Source: Streptomyces sp. NBRC 110611 (lineage in GTDB: Bacteria > Actinomycetota > Actinomycetes > Streptomycetales > Streptomycetaceae). Taken from it: DNA of 64,000 nt. A program made the position numbers and the translations under genes. A model generated the notes under the pieces. The model saw nothing but the letters and a program-made list of their open reading frames with translations, did not search any database and was not told where the DNA came from. Location of the stretch: the NCBI RefSeq assembly GCF_001590865.1, contig NZ_BBUY01000001.1, positions 127,754-191,753 on the forward strand, written 5' to 3'. Positions 8,572-16,885 of this stretch are shown here, one piece after another. Positions within the stretch are counted from its first letter, which is position 1; every line of letters begins with the position of its first letter.

Positions 8572-9861
8572 TCAGTGCCGCTTCGCGGTCTCCCTCGCGG
8601 GTGCCGCGGCCGTCGAGGACGCGACGACCCGGGAGTGCTGCCGTGTGTGGTGGAGCCGGAAGGCGACGGCGGTGGTGACGACGGCCGCCGCGGCCAGCGC
8701 CGCGCCCGTCCAGGCCACGGACGGGTAGCCCCAGTGCGCGCTGATGGCCAGGCCGCCGAGCCAGGGGCCGAGGGTGTTGCCGATGTTGAAGGCGGCGGTG
8801 GTGGTCGCTCCGGCCAGCGTCGGCGCGGCGTTCGCCACGTTGAACATCCGGGCGTTGAGAGCCGGAGCGGTGGTGAACGCGGTCACCCCGAGCATCAGGG
8901 AGAGCGCGATGGCCGCGAATGCGTTGTGCGCGGTCAGCGCCAGCACGGTCAGGACGGCGGTGGACGCGGCGATGCCGCCGAAGATCGTGCCGAAGGGGTG
9001 CGCGTCGGCGATCCGCCCACCGATGAACGTGCCGATCAGCGCGCCGACACCGAAGAGCGCGAGCACGGTCGGCACCCAGCTCTCGGCGAGGCCGGCGGTG
9101 TCGGTCAGCAGCGGCGAGAGGTACGAGAAGAGCGCGAAGACCGCGGCACCGTTCAGGGCCGTGGCGGTCAGCGCAAGCCAGACCTGGGCGTCCTTGTAGA
9201 TGGTGAGCTCGCGGCGGAGCTGGGGGCGGTCGTCGCCGGTGGGCACGGCCGTACGCGGCACCAGCGCGATCACCCCGACCAGGCCGAGCGCGGCGAGCCC
9301 GGCCACGGCCCAGAACGCGGCGCGCCAGCCGGCGTGCTGGCCCAGCATCGCGCCGGCCGGGACACCGGCGATATTGGCGATGCTCAGGCCGCCGACCATG
9401 ACGGCCATCGCGCGGGCCCGCGCGGTCACCGGTACCAGCGAGACGGCGACCGCGGCGCCGACCGCCCAGAAGCCGGCGCAGGCCAGCGCGCTGATGACGC
9501 GCGAGACGAACAGCACGCCGTAGGACGGCGCCAGCGCACCTGCCACCTGCCCGAGCCCGAAGACGGCGAGGAGCGCGATCAGCGTCGTGCGGCGGGGGAG
9601 CCGCAGTGTGGCGGCGGCGAGCACCGGGGCGCCGACCACCATGCCGATCGCGAAGGCGGACACCAGCAGACCGGCCTGCGGGATGGAGACCCCCAGGTCA
9701 CGGGCGAGCGGCTGGAGAATGCCGGAGAGCATGAACTCGCTGGTGCCCAGGGCGAAGACCGACAGGCCGAGGATGTAGACGGCTATGGGCAGGCGCGTGC
9801 GAGTGGTGGGTGCGGTAGCGGGGTGGTCGGAGGCAGTGGGGGGAGTGGCGGGTGCTGACAT
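8572..9861 (-). CDS. Cmx/CmlR-type MFS exporter (chloramphenicol efflux family)
   Basis: A 429-residue, 12-helix DHA1 transporter. The opening PIAVYILGLSVFALGTSEFM, the segment AFAIGMVVGAPVLAAATLRLPRR and the VGGLSIANIAGVPAGAMLG stretch closely follow the actinomycete chloramphenicol exporter Cmx. The ATG at 9861 places helix 1 normally after about 25 polar residues; the longer frame upstream is not coding-like. Substrate is not proven by sequence; arabinose-efflux relatives share the fold. Two tandem 22-bp repeats lie about 60-100 bp upstream. Confidence 0.85.
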   Translation of the reverse strand: MSAPATPPTASDHPATAPTTRTRLPIAVYILGLSVFALGTSEFMLSGILQPLARDLGVSIPQAGLLVSAFAIGMVVGAPVLAAATLRLPRRTTLIALLAVFGLGQVAGALAPSYGVLFVSRVISALACAGFWAVGAAVAVSLVPVTARARAMAVMVGGLSIANIAGVPAGAMLGQHAGWRAAFWAVAGLAALGLVGVIALVPRTAVPTGDDRPQLRRELTIYKDAQVWLALTATALNGAAVFALFSYLSPLLTDTAGLAESWVPTVLALFGVGALIGTFIGGRIADAHPFGTIFGGIAASTAVLTVLALTAHNAFAAIALSLMLGVTAFTTAPALNARMFNVANAAPTLAGATTTAAFNIGNTLGPWLGGLAISAHWGYPSVAWTGAALAAAAVVTTAVAFRLHHTRQHSRVVASSTAAAPARETAKRH

Positions 9862-9920
9862 GACAGCTACCAACCGTGACGGTGCTCTGCGCATTCCCGG
9901 TTGGCGCGGTCGGTTGACGT

Positions 9921-9964
9921 GACATTGGCCATGGTGGTTCCGGACATCGGCCATGGCGGTTCCG
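9921..9964. repeat. Two tandem 22-bp repeats upstream of the exporter
   Basis: GACATTGGCCATGGTGGTTC begins the first unit (9921) and the second (9943) differs at two positions. The period equals about two DNA turns, so bound proteins would sit on one face. A control role for the exporter is inferred only from position. Confidence 0.6.
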
Positions 9965-10106
9965 GCGCGCGGCTCACCGGTCGGCCGTGCGCCGGTACCG
10001 CCGTTCGGTGATCGGCGGGCTGTCAGTGGCTGCGCGTAAGGTGATGGATACGGAGTGAGGTGGCGGGGGGAGGTGGGTGGTGGATGAGTGATGGCCGCGG
10101 CGGGCC

Positions 10107-10805
10107 TCAGCCGCCGAGGAGGTCCAGTTCGGTGGTGAGGTTGCGGCGGGCCAGGTGCTCCCAGCGGTCGAAGCCCAGCGGAGTCCTGAACAGCCGTGGC
10201 AGAGCGAGGAGGTGGCGGAGAACGGCGGAGCGGCCGGCGGCGAAGTCGGGGTCCGGTACGAAGGCGTACTCGTTGCGGACGGCGGCGGCGTAGGCGGCGT
10301 AGCCGTCCGGCGAACCGGCGAGCACCGCGAGATCGGCATCGCACAGCACTTCGCCGTCGGCGTCGTCGGGGTCCGGATCGTGGGTGACGGTGAGCCGCAC
10401 CAGGCGGGCGACCTCGGCGGTGCGGGCCGCGTCGATGCCCAGCTCGGGCAGGGCGCGCTCGGCGAGGGCCGCGCTGCGCTCCTCGTTCTCGGAGCGGTCC
10501 GGCCGGTAGACCGCGTCGTGGAACCAGGCCGCCAGCTGGACCACGGCCAAGTCATCGGCATGACCGGCGAGTTCGTCGATGCGGGTGAGGACCGTGGCCA
10601 GGTGCTCGACAGTGTGGTAGTGGCGCTGCGGCTCGCTCCACCGGGCGAGCAGGTTGTCCGCGTACGGGGTGGGGTCGGGGGCCGGTGCGCCTCCGGGGAG
10701 CGCGGTCTGCGCGCCGCCGCGGGCCTCGGCGATGGTCGCGGCCCAGCGTCGGCGCAGTTCCGGCGCCGGGTCGGTGGTGTCTGCCGCACGGGACACGGGG
10801 GTCAT
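10107..10805 (-). CDS. HD-domain metal-dependent phosphohydrolase
   Basis: A 232-residue cytoplasmic protein of the predicted metal-dependent HD superfamily. Metal-ligand motifs visible are RHYHTVEHL (about residue 60-70), AWFHDAVY with the HD pair near residue 93, and later the CDADLAVL segment. The substrate is unknown; relatives hydrolyse phosphate esters or nucleotides. ATG 10805 was chosen; ATG 10814 would add three residues. It is transcribed away from cutC, with a dre-like site between them. Confidence 0.85.
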   Translation of the reverse strand: MTPVSRAADTTDPAPELRRRWAATIAEARGGAQTALPGGAPAPDPTPYADNLLARWSEPQRHYHTVEHLATVLTRIDELAGHADDLAVVQLAAWFHDAVYRPDRSENEERSAALAERALPELGIDAARTAEVARLVRLTVTHDPDPDDADGEVLCDADLAVLAGSPDGYAAYAAAVRNEYAFVPDPDFAAGRSAVLRHLLALPRLFRTPLGFDRWEHLARRNLTTELDLLGG

Positions 10806-10849
10806 GCGAATCATTGTGCCCTGGGGGCGACCAGCCCGTTACGCTGGAG

Positions 10850-10865
10850 ATTGGACTAGACCTGT
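10850..10865. promoter_or_regulatory. dre-like site (putative DasR operator)
   Basis: ATTGGACTAGACCTGT follows the DasR consensus form A-x-TGGTCTAGACCAGT with TGG, CTAGACC and GT intact. It lies 45 bp upstream of the HD gene and 175 bp upstream of cutC. DasR senses glucosamine/GlcNAc phosphates. A link to the nearby MurNAc cluster is an inference. Confidence 0.5.
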
Positions 10866-10918
10866 AGGCCCCTGTTGCCGGAGGTCCGGGATCGTCACCG
10901 ATACCGGACCGTCGGCAC

Positions 10919-11008
10919 CGTCATACGGCATCGTCATCGATAGCGGATCACCGGAATCGTGAGCGGCACCGGATCACCGGATCCCGGATCACCGGAATCA
11001 CCGGAGTC
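10919..11008. repeat. Imperfect CGGATCACCGGA repeats upstream of cutC
   Basis: Copies of CGGATCACCGGA-like words occur near 10944, 10970 and 10985 with degenerate neighbours, filling the gap before cutC. No gene is seen. Confidence 0.7.
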
Positions 11009-11039
11009 GTCAGCGAGCTTCACCAAGGATTGAGGTCAT

Positions 11040-11753
11040 ATGAGCAAGCGCGCGCTCCTGGAGGTGATCGCGCTCGGCCCCGAGGACGCGGTCGCCGCCC
11101 AGGCCGGCGGTGCCGACCGCCTGGAACTCGTCACCGATATGGCGGCCGACGGGCTCACGCCCTCCCGGGCCACCTTCGCGGCGATCCGGGCGGCCGTCGA
11201 TCTCCCGCTCCGGGTGATGCTGCGGGCTGCCGACGGCTTCGCGGCCGGTGACCTGGAGGCGCTGTGTGAGGACGCGGCGGCGCTGCGTGCGGAGGGCGCC
11301 GAGGAGTTCGTGCTCGGATTCCTGACGCCGGACGGGCGGCCGGACCTCGCCGCGGTGACGGCACTGGCCGAGGTGATCGACGGCTGCCGGTGGACGTTCC
11401 ACCGGGCCATCGACCGGGCCGCTGACCGCGATGCCCTGCGGAAGGAACTGGCGGGGGCAGCCGGCGCCGCGGGCCTCGACACCTATCTGACGGCCGGTGG
11501 TGCGCAGGGCGTCGCGTCGGGGTTGCCGGTGCTGCTCACCGAGCAGGCGCGTAGGGCCGGGGCCGAGCCCGGATACGCACCGCGGATGCTGGTCGGCGGG
11601 GGACTCGGGCTCGGCCATCTGCCGGCGCTGTGCGCGGCCGGCCTCGACGCCTTCCATATCGGAGGCGCCGCCCGGCCGGCCGGCTGGGATGCGCCGGTGG
11701 ATGCGGCGGCGGTACGGGAGTGGCGTGAGGCGCTGGACCGCGAGGTGTCCTGA
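11040..11753 (+). CDS. cutC: CutC family protein
   Basis: A 237-residue TIM-barrel protein of the CutC family, linked by name to copper homeostasis although direct copper binding by bacterial CutC is doubtful. Recognised stretches: LEVIALGPEDAVAAQAGGADRLEL (N-terminal, quoted in part), TFHRAIDRA around residue 120, LTAGGAQGVASGLPVL, and LVGGGLGLGHLPAL. GAGGT lies just before the ATG. It stands alone, with a repeat-rich upstream region and a dre-like site 175 bp upstream. Confidence 0.92.
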   Translation: MSKRALLEVIALGPEDAVAAQAGGADRLELVTDMAADGLTPSRATFAAIRAAVDLPLRVMLRAADGFAAGDLEALCEDAAALRAEGAEEFVLGFLTPDGRPDLAAVTALAEVIDGCRWTFHRAIDRAADRDALRKELAGAAGAAGLDTYLTAGGAQGVASGLPVLLTEQARRAGAEPGYAPRMLVGGGLGLGHLPALCAAGLDAFHIGGAARPAGWDAPVDAAAVREWREALDREVS

Positions 11754-11950
11754 GGCAGCGGCTCGGGGGCTTGGCGGGTTGGTGGGCTCGGCGGGTTTGG
11801 TGAGGTGGCTTGGCGGCGGACTGGGCGGCGCAGGCGGCGTCCGCCAGTCCGCTCCTCGGTCCGCCCGGTCCGCCCGGCCGTACGGGGACGCCGCCCGGTG
11901 GTACGGGTAGGCGGGAGGAGGGACGGGACCCCTTGAGGCCGCCGGGCTCC

Positions 11951-12214
11951 CTATCCCAGGCAGAATTGCACCCAGATGGCGATGCAGTTGGCGGTGCCTT
12001 CGTCGGGATCACCGTCCCTGTGGTGCTCGTCGCTGCGGGCGATCGGGCCCGACTGGGCAACCGGGGCCTTGGCGGCGGCATGAGGGCCGAGCGGGGTGGC
12101 CACGGCGGATGCGGCCGTCACCGTCCCGGCCGAAAGAGCAAGGGCCAGGGCGGCGGCACTGACTGTCGCGATGCGGGCAACGGCCTTCTTCGGCCGGTTC
12201 ATGTGTGTGTTCAT
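11951..12214 (-). CDS. Small secreted peptide precursor
   Basis: An 87-residue protein with a clear Sec signal: basic MNTHMNRPKKAVARIATV, hydrophobic core AAALALALSAG, and likely cleavage after ASAVA (about residue 37). The mature part is about 45 residues, charged (SDEHHRDGDPDE), and ends in a hydrophobic NCIAIWVQFCLG with two cysteines seven residues apart that could form a disulphide. No family recognised. ATG 12202 is an alternative start. Nothing nearby suggests a modifying enzyme. Confidence 0.65.
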   Translation of the reverse strand: MNTHMNRPKKAVARIATVSAAALALALSAGTVTAASAVATPLGPHAAAKAPVAQSGPIARSDEHHRDGDPDEGTANCIAIWVQFCLG

Positions 12215-12294
12215 GGGAAAACCATGCATGGCTTGGCGGCGCATCACGCCCTGAGCGCGACTGATCGGATGACGGGTCGTCGGAAGTTCATCCG

Positions 12295-12412
12295 GCGGGA
12301 TCCGCGGTGACGCCACTATGAGGATCCGCGGGCGACGCCGACCACGAGATCCGTGGCGATGCCCGCCATGAGATCCGTGGCGGGCCCACTATGCGGTCCA
12401 GGGCGACGCCCG
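12295..12412. repeat. Degenerate tandem repeats at the helicase 3' end
   Basis: Five degenerate 22-29 bp units built on GATCCGYGG-N-GACGCC and CTATGAG run from about 12295. The last unit is the helicase's own final codons and stop (GCGGTCCAGGGCGACGCC). The array therefore looks copied from the gene's 3' end. Confidence 0.75.
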
Positions 12413-14560
12413 CTGGTCGGTCAGTTGTTCCGGGAGCGGGGCCGCGTGGACCACCGTCAGGCCCGAAACCGGACGGGTCAGGCATACGTACAGGCGCCGC
12501 AGGCCGGTCCGTTCGTCCGGTTCGCCGTCGACGATGGCCGCGGGCTCGTCCAGGACCACGTAGTCGTACTCCAGGCCCTTGGCGAGCGTGGCCGGTACCA
12601 GAGTCAGCCGGGACTCGGCCGAGGTCTCCTCCCCTGGAGCCAGGCAGGCGATTCCGGCCGCCTCAAGGGCCGTGCGCAGCAGCGGAATACGGGCCTCCGA
12701 CGCGATCAGGCCGATCGATCCCTCCTTCTTCAGGGCGTCGTCGCAGGCCGCCAGAGCCGCCGCGGTCAGGTCGTCCGGCTCGACCCGGCAGATCGCGAAG
12801 TCGCCCGCCGACTCGCGGATCGAGGTGGCTTCCGTCAGGCCGGGTGCGATGGCGGGCAGCAGCCGGGACGCGTACGCGATCACCTCGCGCGGTACGCGGA
12901 AGCCCTGGGTGAGTTCTTCGACGGCCGAACCCGGCTTGCCCAGGTGGGCCAGTGCTTCGTCCCATGTGCCGGTGGCCCAGGGGGTGGTTCCCTGGGCGAT
13001 GTCGCCGAGGATGGTCGCCGAGCCCGTCGTGCAGCGGCGGCCGACCGCGCGGTACTGCATGGGGGAGAGGTCCTGCGCCTCGTCCAGGACCACATGACCG
13101 AGCGAGGGCGTGCGCTCGATCAGATCCATCGCCTCGTCGATCAACACCGTGTCCGCGGCGGACCACTTGGCGCTCTTCACGCTGCGCGCCGCCCTCTTCC
13201 CCGAGCCGGGCTGCGTCCACAGGATCGCCTTCTGCTCCTCGGGCGTCAGGATCCCCTCGGCCTGCTCCGCGAGGAAGTCCGCGTCGCCCAGCAGCCGCAG
13301 CACCAGCTTCGCCGGATCGACCGGTGGCCAGGCCGCCTTGACCACGGCCTTCACGGCGGCATGACGGGCCACCGCGTCCTGCACCCGGTCGTCCGGGGCC
13401 TCCCCGGCCTGCTCCATGCGGACCAGCACGGCATGTGCGATCCGCTGGGGGAGCGCCTCGCGGGCCGCGCCGTAGCGGATGTCGCGGTCGGTCAACTCGC
13501 GGACGAGTTCTTCGAGTTCATACGCCGGTACGCGCCAGCGGCGGGAGCCGCGGACGACCACACAGGGCTCCTCGGGCACCGAGATGTGCGAGCGGACGGC
13601 CCGGCGCAGGACCTCCGCCATCCGCGCGTCTCCCTTGATCATGGCCGCGGCCGCCTCGTCCGTGGCGCGTACCGGCACATGCGCCACCAGGTCGTCGACC
13701 GTGGCCTGTTTGACCTCCAGCTCACCGAGGGCGGGCAGGACCTGCTCGATGTAGTGCAGGAAGGAGCGGTTGGGGCCGATGACGAGGGTGCCGGCGCGGG
13801 CCAGCCGCTCACGGTGCGCGTAGAGCAGATACGCGACCCGGTGGAGGCCCACCGCGGTCTTCCCCGTACCGGGTGCCCCCTGGACGCAGACCGTGCCGCC
13901 GATCCCCGCGCGCACGATCTCGTCCTGCTCCGGCTGGATCGTGGCGACGATGTCCCGCATCGGGCCGACGCGCGGGCGTTCGATCTCCGCCTGGAGCAGT
14001 CGGCTGGTATGGGCCTCCTCGGGGGAGCCGGAAGGTGCCGTCACTGCCGGGCCGGTGAGGTGCTCGTCCTCGTACGCGGTCAACTCGCCGCCCGTATAAC
14101 CGAATCGGCGGCGCAGCTCGAGATCCATCGGGTCCTTCTTGGAGGCCCGGTAGAACGGCTGGGATACGGGGGCGCGCCAGTCGATGACCATCGGATCGCC
14201 GTCGGCGTCGTGCACATGGCGCCGCCCGATGTAGAAGCTCTCTCCCGCGGCGCCCTCGGCGAGGTCGATGCCCGGTGCGTGGAGGTAGTCGAGGCGGCCG
14301 AAGAAGAGGGGGGTGTGGGAGAGGTCGGCGAGCGCCTTGATGCGGGCGTCGATCTCGCCCTGGAGGACCTCGGCGTTGACCCAGTTCGCGGTCACGTCCG
14401 TGATGTTGAGGTTCTCGGCGTCCTTGCGCATGGCGCGGAGGGCGGCGCGGGAGGCGGCGAGGTGTGCACGTTCGGCGTGGAGCGCCGTCGATGAGGGGTT
14501 GTGGGGGTGGTGCGGAGGGTGGGGGTGGTCGTCGGGCGACGGGTGGGCAGGCGAGGGCAC
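12389..14560 (-). CDS. HelD/HelR-type UvrD-like helicase (RNA polymerase-associated)
   Basis: A 723-residue superfamily-1 ATPase. The N-terminal 180 residues form a coiled-coil-prone arm, followed by FGRLDYL and YIGRRHV stretches typical of HelD. Walker A is GAPGTGKT near residue 230, Walker B VVLDEAQDLS near 490, and the late motif VPATLAKGLEYDYVVLDEP near 660. HelD proteins remove stalled RNA polymerase from DNA; the HelR branch also displaces rifamycins. No rifamycin-associated element was seen upstream, so HelR function is not supported. GTG 14560 follows GGAGG by seven bases, and the SD sits inside a 14-bp palindrome. Confidence 0.88.
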   Translation of the reverse strand: MPSPAHPSPDDHPHPPHHPHNPSSTALHAERAHLAASRAALRAMRKDAENLNITDVTANWVNAEVLQGEIDARIKALADLSHTPLFFGRLDYLHAPGIDLAEGAAGESFYIGRRHVHDADGDPMVIDWRAPVSQPFYRASKKDPMDLELRRRFGYTGGELTAYEDEHLTGPAVTAPSGSPEEAHTSRLLQAEIERPRVGPMRDIVATIQPEQDEIVRAGIGGTVCVQGAPGTGKTAVGLHRVAYLLYAHRERLARAGTLVIGPNRSFLHYIEQVLPALGELEVKQATVDDLVAHVPVRATDEAAAAMIKGDARMAEVLRRAVRSHISVPEEPCVVVRGSRRWRVPAYELEELVRELTDRDIRYGAAREALPQRIAHAVLVRMEQAGEAPDDRVQDAVARHAAVKAVVKAAWPPVDPAKLVLRLLGDADFLAEQAEGILTPEEQKAILWTQPGSGKRAARSVKSAKWSAADTVLIDEAMDLIERTPSLGHVVLDEAQDLSPMQYRAVGRRCTTGSATILGDIAQGTTPWATGTWDEALAHLGKPGSAVEELTQGFRVPREVIAYASRLLPAIAPGLTEATSIRESAGDFAICRVEPDDLTAAALAACDDALKKEGSIGLIASEARIPLLRTALEAAGIACLAPGEETSAESRLTLVPATLAKGLEYDYVVLDEPAAIVDGEPDERTGLRRLYVCLTRPVSGLTVVHAAPLPEQLTDQRASPWTA

Positions 14561-14987
14561 GGCGTTGCCTCCGGAGGCAGGTACTGTGGCGCGAAGCGAA
14601 CGGCGGATACGCAGATGCGTATCCGCGTATCCGCATACGTGGATACTGCGGCGTGAAGCGAAGGACCGGCCGGTTTCCGACCGGGCGGCGGCACTCCTCG
14701 GCGGGAGGCAGGCAGGCGCGCGATTGTAGTCAGCGCGTTGTTGTGGCGCCAACGAATTTCCGGCCCCCCCGGGGTCCGGCGCCTCCCTTTTCCCCGGCCT
14801 CCCCGGCGTGCCGGCCTGGGGCCCGGGCGCCATGCCGTAGGGGATGACCCTGACAGCCGGAGGCCTTCAGTAGGTCTCCGGTAGGTCTCCCGTAGGGGAC
14901 GGGGTGGACTGGAGGTGGAGATCCGGTGCTCTCGGAATGGGCCCAGGGGCCGATGTGCGGCAATCGGGTGAATCCCATCATGGAGTC
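14561..14987. other. Intergenic region with inverted repeats
   Basis: There is no gene. GCGGATACGCA (14603-14613) and TGCGTATCCGC (14616-14626) form a perfect 11-bp stem with a two-base loop. GTATCC (14627-14632) and GGATAC (14641-14646) add a second inverted pair. All lie 45-85 bp upstream of the helicase GTG. A GTAGGTCTCC motif repeats near 14872-14895 on the other side. Confidence 0.7.
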
Positions 14988-15248
14988 ATGAGCAGCGCAG
15001 CGATTCCACCAGCCTCCATTCCGTCCGCCGCATTCCACCCGGCCCGGGGGGCCACGGCCCTAGGGCCCGACTCCGTCCGCGGTGCGGCGTCCGCCCCCGG
15101 GCACCGCCACCTCCTGGGCGATGCCGTGCGCGCGGTCAAGGTCTTCGGCAAGGCCGCCTTCAGCGTCGCCGTCCTGGGCGAGTACGCCGACGACGTTCCC
15201 GGCGTCCGCCAGGCCGACCGTCGGGCCGGTCGCCGGACCAGCCACTGA
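14988..15248 (+). CDS. Small conserved hypothetical protein
   Basis: An 86-residue protein. After a Pro/Ala-rich start, the core GHRHLLGDAVRAVKVFGKAA and FSVAVLGEYADDVPGVRQ look conserved and amphipathic. The ATG at 14988 follows GGAG by three bases; the longer frame upstream lacks coding character. Function unknown. Confidence 0.65.
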   Translation: MSSAAIPPASIPSAAFHPARGATALGPDSVRGAASAPGHRHLLGDAVRAVKVFGKAAFSVAVLGEYADDVPGVRQADRRAGRRTSH

Positions 15249-15257
15249 ACCATCGAC

Positions 15258-15296
15258 CACCCACCCGTCACACCCACCCGTCACACCCACCCGTCA
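15258..15296. repeat. Three tandem 13-bp repeats
   Basis: CACCCACCCGTCA occurs three times without a break, just after the preceding stop codon. The rest of the 310-bp gap up to 15559 holds no gene; degenerate ATCACCGCGTCGATC words follow. Confidence 0.9.
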
Positions 15297-15559
15297 CCAC
15301 CCAATCGATCACCGCGTCGATCAGCGCGTCGACCACTGAACCGACTCGTATGTAGCCGCACACGTGTCCATCGCGACGCCTTCCGGGCAGAATGCGGACA
15401 ATCGCGATCGGGATTCGACTCCGCGGCGACTCAGCACGCCTTCCGGCGACCTCGTGTCGACATCTGGATGACCGAAAACCGTTACGGATGATCGGCCCCG
15501 GTCCACTAGCGTCGCGGCAGAGCGCGCTCGGGGCTATGTCGACGAGGAGGAGTCAGCGA

Positions 15560-16861
15560 GTGTCTGCCGCCGATGGGATGCGGCCGTGGAGAGGGGCCTG
15601 GGCCCTGAGCATCGCGAGCCCGCGCCGTCTGGTGTGCGCAGCGGCGCTGCTCCTGGCGTCGTTCGCCGGGCTGTACGTGCTGTATCGGTTCCACCCGCTG
15701 TCGATGTCCGACATAGCGGTCTACCAGGCCGAGGGCGAGGCCGCCGCGGCCCGCGGCGACCTCTACGGATTCACGGTCACCAAGTGGAATCTGCCGGCCA
15801 CCTATCCGCCGTTCGCCGCTCTGCTCTTCATCCTGACGACGTGGGTCTCGCTCAGTACCCTCAAGGTGGTCTGCGTCCTGGTCAACGCGGCTCTCCTCGC
15901 CCTGCTGGTCCACCTCTCCTGCAAGGCCGCCGGCCTGCGACGAGTCGCGTACAGCGCCCCCGCCCTGCTCACCGCCACCGCACTCGGACTCTGGCTGGAG
16001 CCGGTCTTCCAGACCTTCGCCTTCGGCCAGATCAACCTCGCTCTGACCTGCCTGGTCCTCTGGGACCTCTCCCGCCCGGACGGCGCGCGCGGCAAGGGCT
16101 TCGTCACCGGGATCGCGGCCGGTATCAAGCTCACCCCGGCGATCTTCGCCGTCTACCTCCTGATCACCGGCCGGGTGAAGGCCGCTTTCACCGCCCTTGC
16201 CGGGTTCGTGTTCTCGGCGGTCCTGGGCTGGCTGGTGCTGCCGGAAGCCAGTGTCGAGTTCTGGACCCGGCGGATGTTCGAGACCGGCCGGGTCGGTCTG
16301 GCCTGGATCGTCGACAACCAGTCACTCCAGGGCCTGATCAGCCGGGTACTGCACACCCCGGAACCGGGCCTGCTGTGGGCGGTGCCGACGGCGCTGACCG
16401 CGGCGGCCGGACTCTGGACCGCCCGGCGGATATATCTGCGGCGCGGACTGGAGATCTGGGGCGTACTGGCAACGGCCGTCACCGCGCTGCTGGTGTCGCC
16501 GATCAGCTGGTCCCACCACTGGGTCTGGTGCGTGCCGCTGCTGATCGCGCTCGCCGCCCACACCCGGCGCAGCCCGTGGCGGCGGGCATTGCTGGCTGCC
16601 CTCGCCGTCGCCTTCACCCTCCGCACGATGTGGATCGTGCCGCACGCCGGGGACCTCGACCTGCGCTTCTCCTGGTGGCAGCAGCCGCTCGCCGCCCCGT
16701 ACCCGCTGATCGGCCTCACCCTGCTCGCGGTGCTGGCCAGCTGGTCACCTCGGCCCGCGGGCGCCCTGACCGAGGAGCCCGGCGACGTCCCGAGCAGACC
16801 TGCCGGCCGTATGCCCAAGCCGAGGACGGACGCCCAGGAGCTCCCCGCCCGGACCGGCTAG
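15560..16861 (+). CDS. GT87 polyprenyl-sugar mannosyltransferase-like membrane protein (DUF2029)
   Basis: A 433-residue protein with about ten membrane helices. It carries the GT87 pattern: an acidic site after helix 1 (SDIAVYQ, probable catalytic Asp), TYPPFAALLF, FGQINLAL, AAGIKLTPAIF and WSHHWVWC. Family members use polyprenyl-phosphate sugars to build lipid-linked glycans on the outer membrane face. The GTG start at 15560 is placed by AGGAGG eight bases upstream. The tail after residue 395 is polar. Confidence 0.85.
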   Translation: MSAADGMRPWRGAWALSIASPRRLVCAAALLLASFAGLYVLYRFHPLSMSDIAVYQAEGEAAAARGDLYGFTVTKWNLPATYPPFAALLFILTTWVSLSTLKVVCVLVNAALLALLVHLSCKAAGLRRVAYSAPALLTATALGLWLEPVFQTFAFGQINLALTCLVLWDLSRPDGARGKGFVTGIAAGIKLTPAIFAVYLLITGRVKAAFTALAGFVFSAVLGWLVLPEASVEFWTRRMFETGRVGLAWIVDNQSLQGLISRVLHTPEPGLLWAVPTALTAAAGLWTARRIYLRRGLEIWGVLATAVTALLVSPISWSHHWVWCVPLLIALAAHTRRSPWRRALLAALAVAFTLRTMWIVPHAGDLDLRFSWWQQPLAAPYPLIGLTLLAVLASWSPRPAGALTEEPGDVPSRPAGRMPKPRTDAQELPARTG

Positions 16862-16885
16862 GAGCTGGGGGCGTCTCAGCCGTTC

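Noticed and set aside
14561-14987. Rifamycin-associated element upstream of the HelD-like gene
   Set aside because: The known element is an inverted repeat with a GGGGCTTGC-type arm; the dyads here are GTATCC-based.
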